Shown piece by piece: positions 1 through 10,747 of a DNA stretch of 64,000 nt. Position 1 is the stretch's first letter. The number at the start of each line of letters is the position of its first letter. This DNA comes from Patiria pectinifera. Its lineage: Eukaryota; Echinodermata; Asteroidea; Valvatida; Asterinidae. The notes under the pieces are model-generated. The model ran no database searches and was not told the origin of the DNA. It saw only the letters and a list, made by a program, of their open reading frames with translations. A program made the translations under genes and the position numbers. The stretch is taken from contig CM057149.1 of assembly GCA_029964075.1 (NCBI GenBank), positions 26,612,197 through 26,676,196 of the forward strand, written 5' to 3'.

Positions 1-2230
1 TGTCGCCTTTATGCTGGTCCCAGAGGGGCCAGCCTATAGTCCTTAGCGTTTTTATCTCTTTTTGGAAGGGTATGGATGATGCTTGGTCGTGAGATATTCA
101 CCTTTGTGATATTACTTTGCATTTTGGCGGGATGGCCTTTGGAAAGAGTGCGGAAAATGAAGTTTCGCAGACCCCAAATTCTACCTTTGCTTACTATCCC
201 TCCACCTCCAAGTGTTTTCATCCAATAATGTTTTGACCAAGGCCTGAGCAATTATGATGTATTTACCCGGAATTACTCTGACACATATATTTACACGAAA
301 TTACTCTTAAGTTACACAATAGGCCTGCTATTTCAGCAATGAAGTCACCATTAAATGTTATTATCAAATTCAATACACAAATTCCCTATACCCAAGAGGC
401 TGGCATTTCCTGGGGACTATAGCAACTAGGAAACCGGCAGGATTGGGGGGGGGGGGGGGAAATGTGGTGGTGTTGAAGGGGATGGGGTCTGGACCAAGTT
501 AGTCTAATTAGGGGCGTTGCTCAAACATATATGTACTGATACTCATGTAAACAAGCAAGTAAATAATCGCTATCATCTTAGAAAGCAGCCTTGTGCTACG
601 GACACATTTTATAGCAGTCATTAATTATCTTAACCCGTTTCTTCGTTCGGTATGATCACGCCTCAAATTTGGATAAATATCTGTTTGACATTCCAGGGCT
701 TTAAAATAACACGGACATCGACCCCACGCTCACTTGCAAGGGCGGATCTGGGGGGGGGGGGGGCAACGGGGGCCATGCCCCCCCATAAAAAAAAAGAAAA
801 CGAACCCATTTTTTTTTTTTAAGTGTCGTCGCAATAAAGGCAGGCACTGCGTACACCACCAACATTTCCTCAAAAAAAATTTGGTTAGTGTGGTCAGAAA
901 TTGCCTCAGATCGCACCACAGAGCATCTATAATCCCAAAAAAAAAATCGGGGCCCTTAAGCGGGCCCCAAACCCCACGCCGTATTTTTTGACCCACTTTT
1001 TGGGGGACCACAATTTCCCCCCCCCCCCAAAAAAAATTGTGTTCTGGATCAGCCCTTGCTCACTTGGGCCCTTGCTCACTTTGTATCCTGGTAATTTCGT
1101 ATTCATTTCCCTCCTAACTTACAAAAGAGAAGGAAATGTTATTAGTAAAATGAACTGTTTACTGTTCGATGATATAAAGCACCGGGGATACAGATCAAGC
1201 AGACCCTTTAAATAAAGTAAGTTCTTCCGTAATTAATAGACATGCGTGAACGGATAAATGTTGGATCAGTTTCCCTCTCTGTCAATTTAATATTTTTTCT
1301 GATAATTGAGAGGTTTCTAAAGACACGTCTTGTTATGTGGTGATCACGCCACATCTTTTATACAGATCCGTTTGGCATCCTAGTGCTTCAAAAACAAAGA
1401 AATCGATCGCGCGCTCGGTATCCTGCTTGTTTCGTATATTTTCCCTCATGACTTACAAAACAACGTTACCAGTCAAATGCACTTGTAAATGATCCAGGGT
1501 TAGTATTATTCAGGCTGCGTAAAAAAGGAAGGCCCCACTTGGTGGACATGCTAACCTCTTATAGTGTTTTCTCTACGTGTACATCTGAAGACAATTCTTG
1601 TGCGCCTTTACTGAATAAACTACGTCTGCACTTAAACCCAGAGGAAATCTCCCAACTTGTTTTGTGTGTATAAAAACCGTTGTATAACTGATTTAAATGG
1701 TAATCTTAATGTACAATTTTTAATGAAAAAGGTTTTACAGTGTTGTCCTCACGCCCGAATTTCAAATAAGGATCTCTTACCACCTCAGGGATTCAAAATA
1801 CGAAGGAAACGATTCAACGCTCAGTAAACTAATAATTACAAGGTATGTGGAAGTAAAAAAAGAGAGTTGGTAAGTAAAATGAAATGATCCAGGGTACATC
1901 TCCAGGCCCTAGTACAAGGAGGTCCCATTTGGCAGATATTTGAACTTCATAACTGTTTTCTTTATTTCAGTAGACAGTTATTCATGTAGGATAACAATGA
2001 ATAAACAACTCAGTCATGTACATGTTCCAACTCCAATTTTGAGAATATCTATAAATTTGCATTAAAAGAAACGTCCAGGATACTATTAATTTCAATGTCT
2101 CTCTTAATGTGTCAGTTCAGTGGACAAGCTACATGATGTTTTTGTCTTGATTGTAGTATCATTACAATACTGGAAGCAATGTCAGACAGATGTCGCTTTT
2201 ATGCTGGTCCCAGAGGGGCCAGCCTATAGT
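1..2230. repeat. 5.2-kb tandem duplication, copy 1 (repeat-rich, no gene)
   Basis: Matches 5234-7458 in order with small indels (offset about 5,233-5,245). It begins and ends in the CTGA-satellite motif. It contains GTGATCAC-family repeats near 650, 1339 and 1750 and a hAT-type MITE at 737-1058. Reading frames here are short and unconserved; I see no gene. Confidence 0.8.
737..1058. mobile_element. hAT-type MITE with 8-bp target duplication
   Basis: The ends are CAAGGGCGGATCT and GGATCAGCCCTTG, flanked by direct repeats CTCACTTG (729-736 and 1059-1066). The interior carries poly-G/poly-C, GTGGTCAGAAATTGCCTCAG and a GGGCCCTTAAGCGGGCCCC-like hairpin. Eight-bp duplications with CA...TG ends are characteristic of hAT transposons. 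No coding capacity. Confidence 0.8.
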
Positions 2231-2592
2231 CCTCTTTGAACCTGACTGACTGACTGACTGACTGACTGACTCCCCCCCAAACAGTCTTTATTGTAGAAGC
2301 ATTACAATACAGGAAGGAATGTCAGACAGATGTAACCTTTATACTGGTCCCAGAGGGGCCAGCCTATAGTCCTCTTTGCACCTGACTGACTGACTGACTG
2401 ACTGACTGACTCCCCTGATTGTAGTATCATTTCAACACAGGAAGAAATGCCAGACAGATGTCACCTTTATGCTGGTCCCAGAGGGGCCAGCCTATAGTCC
2501 TCTTTGCACCTGACTGACTGACTGACTGACTCCCGACTCCCCGACTGACTGACTGACTGACTAACTGACTGACTCCCCGACTGACAGTCTTC
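2160..2592. repeat. CTGA-tailed ~117-bp satellite, several units
   Basis: Units read TGTAGTATCATTACAATAC, a GGAAGGAATGTCAGACAGATG block, GCTGGTCCCAGAGGGGCCAG and CCTATAGTCCTCTTTG followed by (CTGA)n. Units start near 2160, 2290 and 2415. Single units also occur at 1-45, 5050-5185, 5190-5275, 7400-7458 and 52230-52320. The GGTCCC...GGGGCC part can fold. Confidence 0.85.
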
Positions 2593-2599
2593 ATTGACA

Positions 2600-3345
2600 G
2601 TCTATATATATATAAGAGCAAGTTTAACTCGGCCTCCGAGAAATGTTTACTCCGGAAAGGATCCGAGACCGCGGGCTCCCGCGGCGCCAAAATCGCTCCA
2701 CGTCCGTGGAAAAATGCGGAAGGTGTCTTCCGCCGGGTCGGGCACTTCGGGTCGTCCTAATTTTCCGGTACGGACCGGCGATCCGTTTCGTCGATTTTTC
2801 GTGACTGCGTTTTGCACAGGAATTTGCCGTCGTGTGCGCTTTCACGTTGACTGCCTGGTCGCCCCCTGTGCTGGCTTTTCTTCGAGTCAAGTTTGTGCGT
2901 GGTCAGCGGCTTCAACGTAGGGGTTCCGTTTATGTGTTTTACTTGGCCGTTCTACAAAAGTGTTCATCAAACGGTAGTCTAGGGTGACCTTGGCAAAATA
3001 TTTTTTCTCCATGGTGCGTGGCCACCAAGTGCCCCTATTCTTTCCTATGCTTTGCTTGCTGCCTCTGCGCCGAGTGCCATGAATACTTAGAATGACCACA
3101 CATTAGTATACCTTGCGCGGTCTGACCAATCGAAAGTCTACACTGCGTACTACTTCCCGGCTATGCGTAAAACTGTCGATGGCAACGCGTACTGCAGCCT
3201 GCTCGACACCCTGGAAACGAGGTTGGGTCTACGGTGCTCGCTAAGTTAAGTACAAGCGTGTGACGTGTAGAGTGGTGATGCTTCCACCATGCATGGCTGA
3301 GTGTTGTGAGTTCGCTGCCCGCCACGTATAATTCAGTGTCGCGTT
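2600..3345. other. GC-rich, CpG-dense island without recognised gene
   Basis: Composition changes sharply from AT-rich satellite to CpG-rich sequence (for example CGCGGGCTCCCGCGGCGCC near 2670). Reading frames reach 108 aa on both strands but show no familiar motif. It could be a fragment of a transposon 5' region or an unrecognised promoter. I cannot assign it. Confidence 0.4.
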
Positions 3346-3349
3346 ATAA

Positions 3350-5045
3350 TTTCGGGGTCATGTTTTGGAATCAACAAAGGATCGATGCATTGCTTCAAAT
3401 ATCGCAAACTTTGAACTACGTTGGGTTGGAATAACGAAGAGTGCATAAATAATAATATCCATTGGTGGTGGTTGGCTGTTTGGCCTTGCTTTATTAATTA
3501 GGGTTGAACCAACTTGAATAAAAGTTTAATCGACTTTTTCCTGGCAGGTCTTGCAAATTGTAAGAAGATCAAGTTTACGTCCAATAGTGAACTTCCTCCA
3601 TGATTCAGACTTTGTAATTTTATGGAAAACACTCAACATTTTCATTGCAAATGACACATTCACGTTCTTATGATTTATTGTCAAAACTGTATAATCAGCC
3701 TTCGCCTGTGTACTACGGTAAGCCCTCAAGTACGTTTTCTCACAAATGCCACTGCCTCACAAAATGCCAATTTAACAGACCAACGGGAACATTTACAGAC
3801 TGTTGCCATGGTACATAATTATCATGGGCGTCAATCGGTGAGGGACGGGGAACCCCCCCCCCCCATTTTAAGGCGGTGGACACTGTTTTGGTCCCCCCCC
3901 CCACTTTTCTTCCCCGAATAAAAATTGTAGCTACTACATGTATAATGATTCTATTACTCAGAATAGCTGATTCAATGACACCAAACTCGACAATGATGTT
4001 TAAAAGATGATCTTTTGCTAAAAAAAAATTGTTTTAGTGGTCAGAAATTGCCTCAGATCGCACCACAGAAATTGCTTTTCTAAAACTGCATGTCTTCTCA
4101 ACTAAATCCCCCAATTACATCATCAACTCCCCACATTTTTATCCCCAACTCTACGCCCTACCCGATCTATGATCGGGTAAATCAATGAAGGATCGATGCA
4201 TTGCTTCAAATATTGTGATCTTTGAACTATGTTGCGGGGTTGGAATAACGAAGAGTGCATAAATAATAATATCTATTGGCGGTTGTTGGCTGTTTGGCCT
4301 TGCTTATATTATGGTTGAACCAACTTGAATAAAATATTTAAATCGACTTTTACCTCGCAGGTCTCGCAAATTGTAAACAAATCAAGTTTACGTTTATTGA
4401 AGAGTCCAATACTGTACCTTCATAATGACCTTCCTCCATGATTCAGACTATGTAATTTTATGGTAACACACTCAACATTTTCATTGCAAATGCCACCTTC
4501 ACGTTTTATTGCATTATGATTTATTGTCAAAACTGTACAATCAGCCTTCGCCTGTGTACTATACGGTAAGTCTTTCAACTCAGTTTTCCCGCAAACGAGA
4601 CTGCCTCACAAAATGCCAATTTAACAGACCAACGGGAAAATGTACAGACACTTATACTTGCCATGGTACATAATTATCATGGGCGCGGCGTCAATCGGTG
4701 GGGGACGGGGGGCCCCCCATCCCAACATTTTAAAGCGGGGAATATCGTTTGGTCCCTCCCCCCACTTTTTCTTCCCCGAATAAAAATTGTAGCCTACTAT
4801 AATACTCTTTTGCTCAGAACAGCTGATTCAATGACTCCAAACTCGAAAATGATGTTTAAAAGATGATCTTTTGTTCAAACAATACAGTGGTTTTACTATC
4901 GTGGTAAGAAATTGCCTCAGATCGCGCCACAGAAATTGCTTTTCTATAACTACATGTCTTATCAACTAAATCCCCCATTTACATTTAACTCCCCACACTT
5001 TCACCCCAACACAAATACGCCCTGCCCGATCTATGATCGGGTAAA
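3350..5045. repeat. ~0.85-kb tandem duplication with terminal hairpin
   Basis: 3362-4178 and 4179-5045 match in order (GGATCGATGCATTGCTTCAA start, CAATTTAACAGACCAACGGG middle). Each ends with CCCGATCTATGATCGGG, a 7-bp stem hairpin (about 4159-4175 and 5025-5041). Each also carries a poly-C MITE-like piece and the GTGGTCAGAAATTGCCTCAG core. No gene seen. Confidence 0.7.
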
Positions 5046-5233
5046 TCAGCTTGTCATTACAATACAGGAAGGAATGTCAGATGGATGTCGCCTTTATGCT
5101 GGTCCCAGAGGGGCCAGCCTATAGTGCTCTTTGCACCTGACTGACTGACTGACTCCTCGACTGACTGACTGACTGACTGACTGAAAGTCTTCATTGTAGT
5201 ATCATTACAATACAGGAAGGAATGCCAGACAGA

Positions 5234-7458
5234 TGTCGCCTTTATGCTGGTCCCAGAGGGGCCAGCCTATAGTCCTTAGCGTTTTTATCTCTTTTTGGAA
5301 GGGTATGGATGATGCTTGGTCGTGAGATATTCACCTTTGTGATATTACTTTGCATTTTGGCGGGATGGCCTTTGAAAAGAGTGAGGAAAATGAAGTTTCG
5401 CAGACCCCCAAGTCTACCTTTGCTTAAAACCCCCCACCTCCAAGTGTTTTCATCCAATAATGTTTTGACCCAGGCCTGAGCAATTATGATGTATGTACAC
5501 GCAATTACTCTGACACGAATGTATTTACACGAAATTACTCTTAGGTTACACAATAGGCCTGCTATTTCAGCAATGAAGTCACCATTAAAGTCTTCTCATC
5601 CCACAATGTTTTGACCCTGAGCAATTATGATGTTTTTACACGAAATTACTCTTAATAAGTTACACAATAGGCCTGTCATTTCAGCTATAAAGTCACCACT
5701 AAATGTTATTATCAAATTCAATACACAAATTTCCTATAACCAAGAGGTTGGCATTTCCTGGGGACTATAGCAACTAGGAAAACCGGCGGGATGGGGGGGG
5801 GGGGGGGGGGCGGGGGTGGTGGTGGTGGAGGTGTTGAAGGGGATGGGGTCTGGACCTAGTTAGTCTTATTAAGGGTGTTGCTCAAACATATATGTACTGA
5901 TACACATGTAAAAAAACAAGTAAATAATCGCTATCATCTTAGAAAGCAGCTGTTGTGCTACAGACACATTTTATAGCAGTCATTAATTATCTTAACCCGT
6001 TTCTTCTTTCGGTATGATCACGCCTTAAATTTCGATAAATATCTGTTTGACATTCCAGGGCTTCAAAAATAACACGGACATCGAGCCCACGCTCACTTGC
6101 AAGGGCGGATCGGGGGGGGGGGGACGGGGGCCAACCCAATTTTTGTTTTGTTTTAAGTGACGTCGCAATAAAGGCAGGCACTGCGTACACCACCAACTTT
6201 TACTAAATAAAAATGGTTAAAGTGGTCAGAAATTGCCTCAGATCGCACCACAGAGCATCTATAATCTAAAAAAAATCCAAAAAAAGATTGTGTTCTGGAT
6301 CCGCCCTTGCTCACTTGGGCCCGTACTCACTTGGTATCTTGGTAATTTCGTATTCATTTCCCTCCTAACTTACAAAAGAGGAGGAAATGTTATTAGTAAA
6401 ATGAACTGTTTACTGTTCGATGATATAAAGGATCTGGGATACAGATCCAGCAGACCCCTTAAATACAATAAGTTCTTCCGTAATCAATAGACATGTGTGA
6501 ACGGACTATGTTGGATCATTTTCCCTTTCTGTCCATTTAATATTTTTTTCCTGATAATTGAGAGGTTTCTAAAGACTCGTCTAGTTATGTGGTGATCACG
6601 CCACATCTTTTACAGGTCCGTTTGGCATCCTAGTGCTTCAAAAACAAAGAAATCGATCGCTCGCTCGGTATCCTGGTTGTTTCGTATTTTCCCTCATGAC
6701 TTACAAACCAACGTTATCAGTCAAATGCACTTGTAAATCCAGGGTGAGTATTAATCAGGCCGCGTTAAATAGGAAGGCCCCACTTGGTGGACATGCTAAC
6801 CTCTTATAGTGTTTTCTCCACGTGTACATCTGAAGACAATTCTTGTGCGCCTTTAGTGAATAAAATACAACTGCAATTAACCTAGAGGAAATCTCCCAAC
6901 TTGTTGTATGTGTATAAAAACCGTTGTATAACTGATTTAAATGGTAACCTTAATGTACAATTTTTAATGAAAAAGTTTTACAGTGTTGTCCGCATGCCCG
7001 AATTTCAAATAAGGATCTCTTACCACCTCAGGGATTCAAAATACTAAAGGAAACGATTCATAGCTCAGTAAACTAATAATTACAAGGTATGTGGAAGTAA
7101 AAAAAAAAGAGTTGGTAAGTAAAATGAAATTATCCAGGGTACATCTCCAGGCCCCAGTACAAGGAGGTCCCATTTGGCAGATATTTGAACTTCATAACTG
7201 TTTTCTTGATTTCAGTAGACAGTTATTCATGTAGGATAACAATGAATAAACAACTCAGTCATGTACACGTTCCAGCTCCAATTTGAGAATATCTTTAAAT
7301 TTGCATTAAAAGAAACGTTCAGGATACTTTTAATTTCAATGTCAATCTTAATGTGTCATATCAGTGGGAAAGCTACATGATGTATTTGTCTTGATTGTAG
7401 TATCATTACAATACTGGAAGGAATGTCAGACAGATGTCGCCTTTATGCTGGTCCCAGA
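5234..7458. repeat. 5.2-kb tandem duplication, copy 2
   Basis: The second copy of 1-2230, ending abruptly at 7458 inside GGTCCCAGAGG, where unrelated GC-rich sequence starts. Poly-G runs differ in length from copy 1. Confidence 0.8.
6100..6309. mobile_element. hAT-type MITE (duplicate of the one at 737)
   Basis: Ends CAAGGGCGGATC / GGATCCGCCCTTG with CTCACTTG on both sides (6092-6099, 6310-6317). It is the same insertion as 737-1058 carried by the 5.2-kb duplication, with about 110 bp of the interior missing. Confidence 0.8.
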
Positions 7459-7862
7459 GGCGATTCTACCGCGATAGCTCAATACAGCGGCGATGCATGG
7501 CGATGGCCCTCGTCTCATTCATACAACGCCTACTTGGATTGGTCTGTGTTCCCATCATAGCGCGTAACGAAATTTCCTATTGGATGAATTCCACTTGTGG
7601 AGGGAGACGCATATGTACACATGTGATAACCACCGCCACATATCTCGCGGCATGTACTGGCTCGCGCGCAACACGCATGCTGCTCTCAGTATATACTGCA
7701 TGGGGACACATTTACCAGGGGGACACTTTCAGCGTTGGGCAGGGGGACATTTTTACCTGGAGGGGGACAAATCTACCTAGGTAAAAGTGTCCCCCCGGAC
7801 ACATTTACCGGGTCACGAGCCGGTAAATGCGTCCGGGGGACCCATTTATCAGGGGGGAACAG
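7459..7862. repeat. Unique GC-rich segment and GGGGGACA/TTTACC hairpin array
   Basis: From 7459 the sequence is unlike its neighbours. From about 7695 it becomes a cluster of direct and inverted variants of GGGGGACA-(n)-TTTACC, including the strong hairpin CCGGACACATTTACCGG / CCGGTAAATGCGTCCGG (about 7795-7834). The 116-aa plus-strand frame here has no recognised domain. Confidence 0.6.
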
Positions 7863-8340
7863 AATTACCTGTCGCACCGGCACAAAATTCCGTTATTAAA
7901 GTGCAAAGCACTGTACAAATTAAGCCAGGGTAAACAGGTATAGGTCCTATAGCTCTAAAAGCCTTTTGGCACAAAGGGCGCCAATCGCTTCTTAAAAGTG
8001 GGGATGGCACATACATATCTGTCTTGATCAGAACTAATGTGAGTGCAAAGACTAACGGCGTGGGGTTCAGGGCCCGCTTGTGGGCCCGAACAAAATGGAT
8101 TCTAGATGCTCTGTGATGCGATCTGAGGCAATTTCTGACGTTGACCACTTGAACCAATTTATTTTTAGCAATAGATCACCATTTTAAACATCATTTTCGA
8201 GTTTGGAGTCATTGAATCAGTTATTCTGAGCTATAGAATCACACGTAGGCTACAATCTTTTATTCGAAAATACTCGGCCCATGGTTGGCACTGAGCTTCA
8301 GAGCGCGGACAGACCTTACAAGTTAATTTATACGTAGAGC
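7863..8340. repeat. Fragments of the hAT-MITE family, minus orientation
   Basis: 8055-8165 is the reverse complement of the MITE interior (GGCGTGGGGTTC, GGGCCCGCTTGTGGGCCC, GATGCTCTGTG-(1)-TGCGATCTGAGGCAA). 7975-8045 matches the piece at 32180-32250 (TCAATCGCTTCT, TTGATCAGAACT). No gene. Confidence 0.6.
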
Positions 8341-8635
8341 CTATACATGTATGCCTACATGCTGTACAGCGTCAGTTGGTGAAATCGACAATTCTGAGAG
8401 AGACCCTAAAACGTTTAGACACTTTCCTCTGCGTGTGGAAAGAGGAAGAGGAACCATAGAAAATCCTCGATTTACACCATAAATAAAACAAACTTGAAAG
8501 GCTTGTTTGTGGGTGCTTTATGGCACACTGAACAAAGAGATGTCTCAACAAGGATACAAAATCCAGTACGGTATTTTCGTAGGCCCCCGAATTGTTCGTA
8601 GGCACCCAACATGTTTCGTAGGCCCTACGCACAGT
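8341..8635. repeat. Dispersed repeat, inverted relative to 23200-23515
   Basis: Reverse-complement similarity to 23200-23515 over about 300 bp (TACAGCGTCAGTTGGT, TTTCCTCTGCGTGTGGAAAGAGGAAGAGG, CATTTTG-poor middle). It is noncoding as far as I can see; the two copies lie in opposite orientation, as expected for an interspersed element. Confidence 0.6.
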
Positions 8636-8639
8636 GTAT

Positions 8640-9075
8640 ACTGTGCCCATTCGATAATCCGGACCTGCATTCAATAAACTTTAGGTGTTTTAAAGATATA
8701 GACAGTGACTCTTTTCAAGACGACCTCCTTAATTCCCCGTGGGAACATGTCCTTAATTGTCATGATGTTAATGAAGCATGGTCCATAATGGCACTCTCTG
8801 TTTATGAGTATTATTTAACCATCATACACCAATGAAATCAAAACGTATTCGTGGTGCATCGTTGCTTTGGCTCGATGGGGAAATTCTAAAAATTATTCAT
8901 TCGACAGCGAGATCGTGGAAATAAAATCGCTAAGCGTTCAGGCTCACAAACTGATTGGAATGCATAAAAAAGCTGCGAAACATGACTACTGAAAAAAAAT
9001 CCGCAATAAGAAAAGCGAATACTTTAAATCAACCATCGAGGAAAATAAAGGCAACTCATCGAATCCCTTGCCCCC
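8640..9075 (+). pseudogene. Degenerate LINE (non-LTR retrotransposon) fragment
   Basis: Frame 1 reads FRCFKDIDSDSFQDDLLNSP-W then DVNEAWSIM. After a frameshift near 8822 it reads HTPMKSKRIRG and WLDGEILKIIHS, then a stop and K-K-I-R-N-K-K-S-E-Y-F-K-S. This is the linker between the endonuclease and reverse transcriptase of non-LTR elements (PW...D..EAW...F, HAP.K.KR, W...I...I). Both ends and the RT core are missing, so it is a dead fragment. Confidence 0.75.
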
Positions 9076-9084
9076 AGATATTCC

Positions 9085-9600
9085 CAACCAACAAAAGTGC
9101 CCCTCTCGCGGTTATCAATGTGCCCCCTTGAGATGAAAACAAAAGTGCCCCTCAAACGCACATGTATGAAAGCATAAAAATTATGATGGCGCTACAAATA
9201 AAATTGTCTCCTCTCTTGTATTGGTTAACTACCCTTCAAAAACACAAGTGCCCCTCTCGCATTAACAGGATTGTGCACCTTCTCGAGATGGAAAACTACC
9301 CCTCGAAAGCACAAATACCCCTCTCTCAATAATAAAGTTATGCCCCTCTCGAGATGGAAAATTGGCCATCAAAAACAATAGTGCATCTCACGATAACTTC
9401 TCGAGATGGAAAACTGCCCCTCGAAAGCACAATTTTATAAGTGCCCCGAACATTAAAATTTTGCCCCTCTCATGGAAACTTGGCTATTAGCAGTGCTCCT
9501 CCTCACGCGAATAAAATGGTCACTGAGCTGGCCGTCACAAGCAACATTGCCCTCTCGCAAAAAAAGTGTCTCTCTACATAACTAGTCAAATTCATGGGCA
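9085..9600. repeat. GCCCCTCTCGAGATGG quasi-tandem repeat element, copy 1
   Basis: Alternating short blocks GTGCCCCTCTCG, CTCGAGATGGAAAACT and CCCCTCGAAAGCACAA recur every 30-60 bp. The same element appears at 18430-18960 (same strand) and 46500-46785 (opposite strand). No coding potential; not a family I can name. Confidence 0.75.
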
Positions 9601-9651
9601 GACCCGGAGAGGTTACTGCTGGGGGCGGAGGGTGTGCGGTGTGCCGAAGAC

Positions 9652-9880
9652 CCAAGGGCAGATCCAGGGGAGGGTGCGGGGCCACGGGGCCACGGAGCCA
9701 CGCCTCCCCGAACCCAAAGTGTTTTTTTTTGGGACCTCGCAAAAAAAGGCAGCCACTACGTACACCATCTTTTCACTAAAATGGGTAAAAGTGGTCAGAA
9801 TTAATTTTGTCTCAGATCGCACCACAGAGCATCTAAAATCCAACCCCCACCAAAAAATTGTGTTCTGGATCCGCCATTGC
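9652..9880. mobile_element. hAT-type MITE, diverged copy
   Basis: Starts CAAGGGCAGATCCAGG and ends GGATCCGCCATTG, with the family interior (CGCAAAAAAAGGCAG, CAGATCGCACCACAGAGCATCTA). Target duplications are not clear. The reading frames within it are noncoding shadows. Confidence 0.65.
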
Positions 9881-9885
9881 GGAGG

Positions 9886-10537
9886 CCGAAGGGCTGTCAC
9901 TTTCGCAATTCACGGAAAGGTTCCTGGATAAGTGCCCTTTTTGGTGTTGCCCCCCCCCCTCCAGTTTAAAACACGTTCCGCCGCCCCTGAGTAACTGGAC
10001 ATAACAGATCCCTGAGCAACTGGACAAAGCAGTAATATGGGTTCTGCACTGACCACAAATCGAACACGGCGACCAAGAAGCATGCATGACACTTTCAAGG
10101 CGGAGCAAAGTAAACCTGGAAGAAGGGATGCAAGCACCCGTTCTCCCATCAGAACACATTAAACTGAAATACTCACTCATCCCACGAGGACACAGCAGAG
10201 TCAGAGACAGGATAATCTGCAGTCTCTGTGCTTGATACCCAGGGCCGACGCACATGTGAAAACACGGCTCCCCACCCAGTTGAGAGTTCATCCTGGGATG
10301 CTTTCAAACGTTTCAGCACATGGAGTGCCGGGACGCACAACAGCAGCAGACCCCAAAGCACCCAGAGTCAAGGTCCTGGATCAACCTCATCAGGCAGGGG
10401 GCGGGATACTAGGCCCGGCCCGCGACCCTACAGCAGCTCCAGTCAGGCGTCGCACACCTCACACAGTTCGCACTGTGACATCCCCAGTGCCTTCCAGATG
10501 CACCCTAGCAACGACAGGACGATACGAGGGCCACACA
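9886..10537. other. Unassigned GC-rich segment upstream of retroelement-like ORF
   Basis: Two overlapping plus-strand frames of about 170 aa (10228-10747) and a 152-aa minus frame cross this DNA. Composition is high in Ser, Pro and Arg with no recognised domain. Only the part after about 10538 is conserved with unit B, so the long frames are probably fortuitous or repeat-derived. Confidence 0.4.
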
Positions 10538-10745
10538 GCCAAATCCAGGCTGTGCTGGGGGACGCTCCATGCCCCCGGCCCGTACAGCCAAAGGTGCTTC
10601 ATACATCGGCGTGGTGGCATGAACCGGGCCGCTACCCTAAGAAGCCTGATGATATCTACCCGCCTAGGAGACACCGGAAACGGTCCTGCTGTGGAATCCA
10701 GCAACAGGTTCAGTGTGCTCGAATCAATTGGTGATAACGACATCT
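10538..10745 (+). pseudogene. Conserved plus-strand ORF fragment, copy A (frameshifted)
   Basis: Encodes CPRPVQPKVLHTSAWWHEPG then YPKKPDDIYPPRR. Relative to the copy at 35325-35548 it has an 11-nt deletion after RKR, which shifts frame away from AVESSNRFSVLESIGDNDI. Conservation of protein and stop position in the other copy suggests a former coding region, perhaps of a retroelement (SNRF-x-VL and a nearby NPG are often seen at retroelement ORF ends). This is weak. Confidence 0.45.
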
Positions 10746-10747
10746 GA

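Noticed and set aside
4159..4175. Helitron 3' end hairpin
   Set aside because: The CCCGATC-TAT-GATCGGG hairpin fits in position, but no CTRR end, 5' TC end or A-T insertion site could be shown.
10228..10747. Two overlapping ~170-aa plus-strand frames as a protein-coding gene
   Set aside because: Only the last ~70 codons are conserved with 35,325-35,548 and that part is frameshifted here. The upstream part lacks any conserved counterpart.
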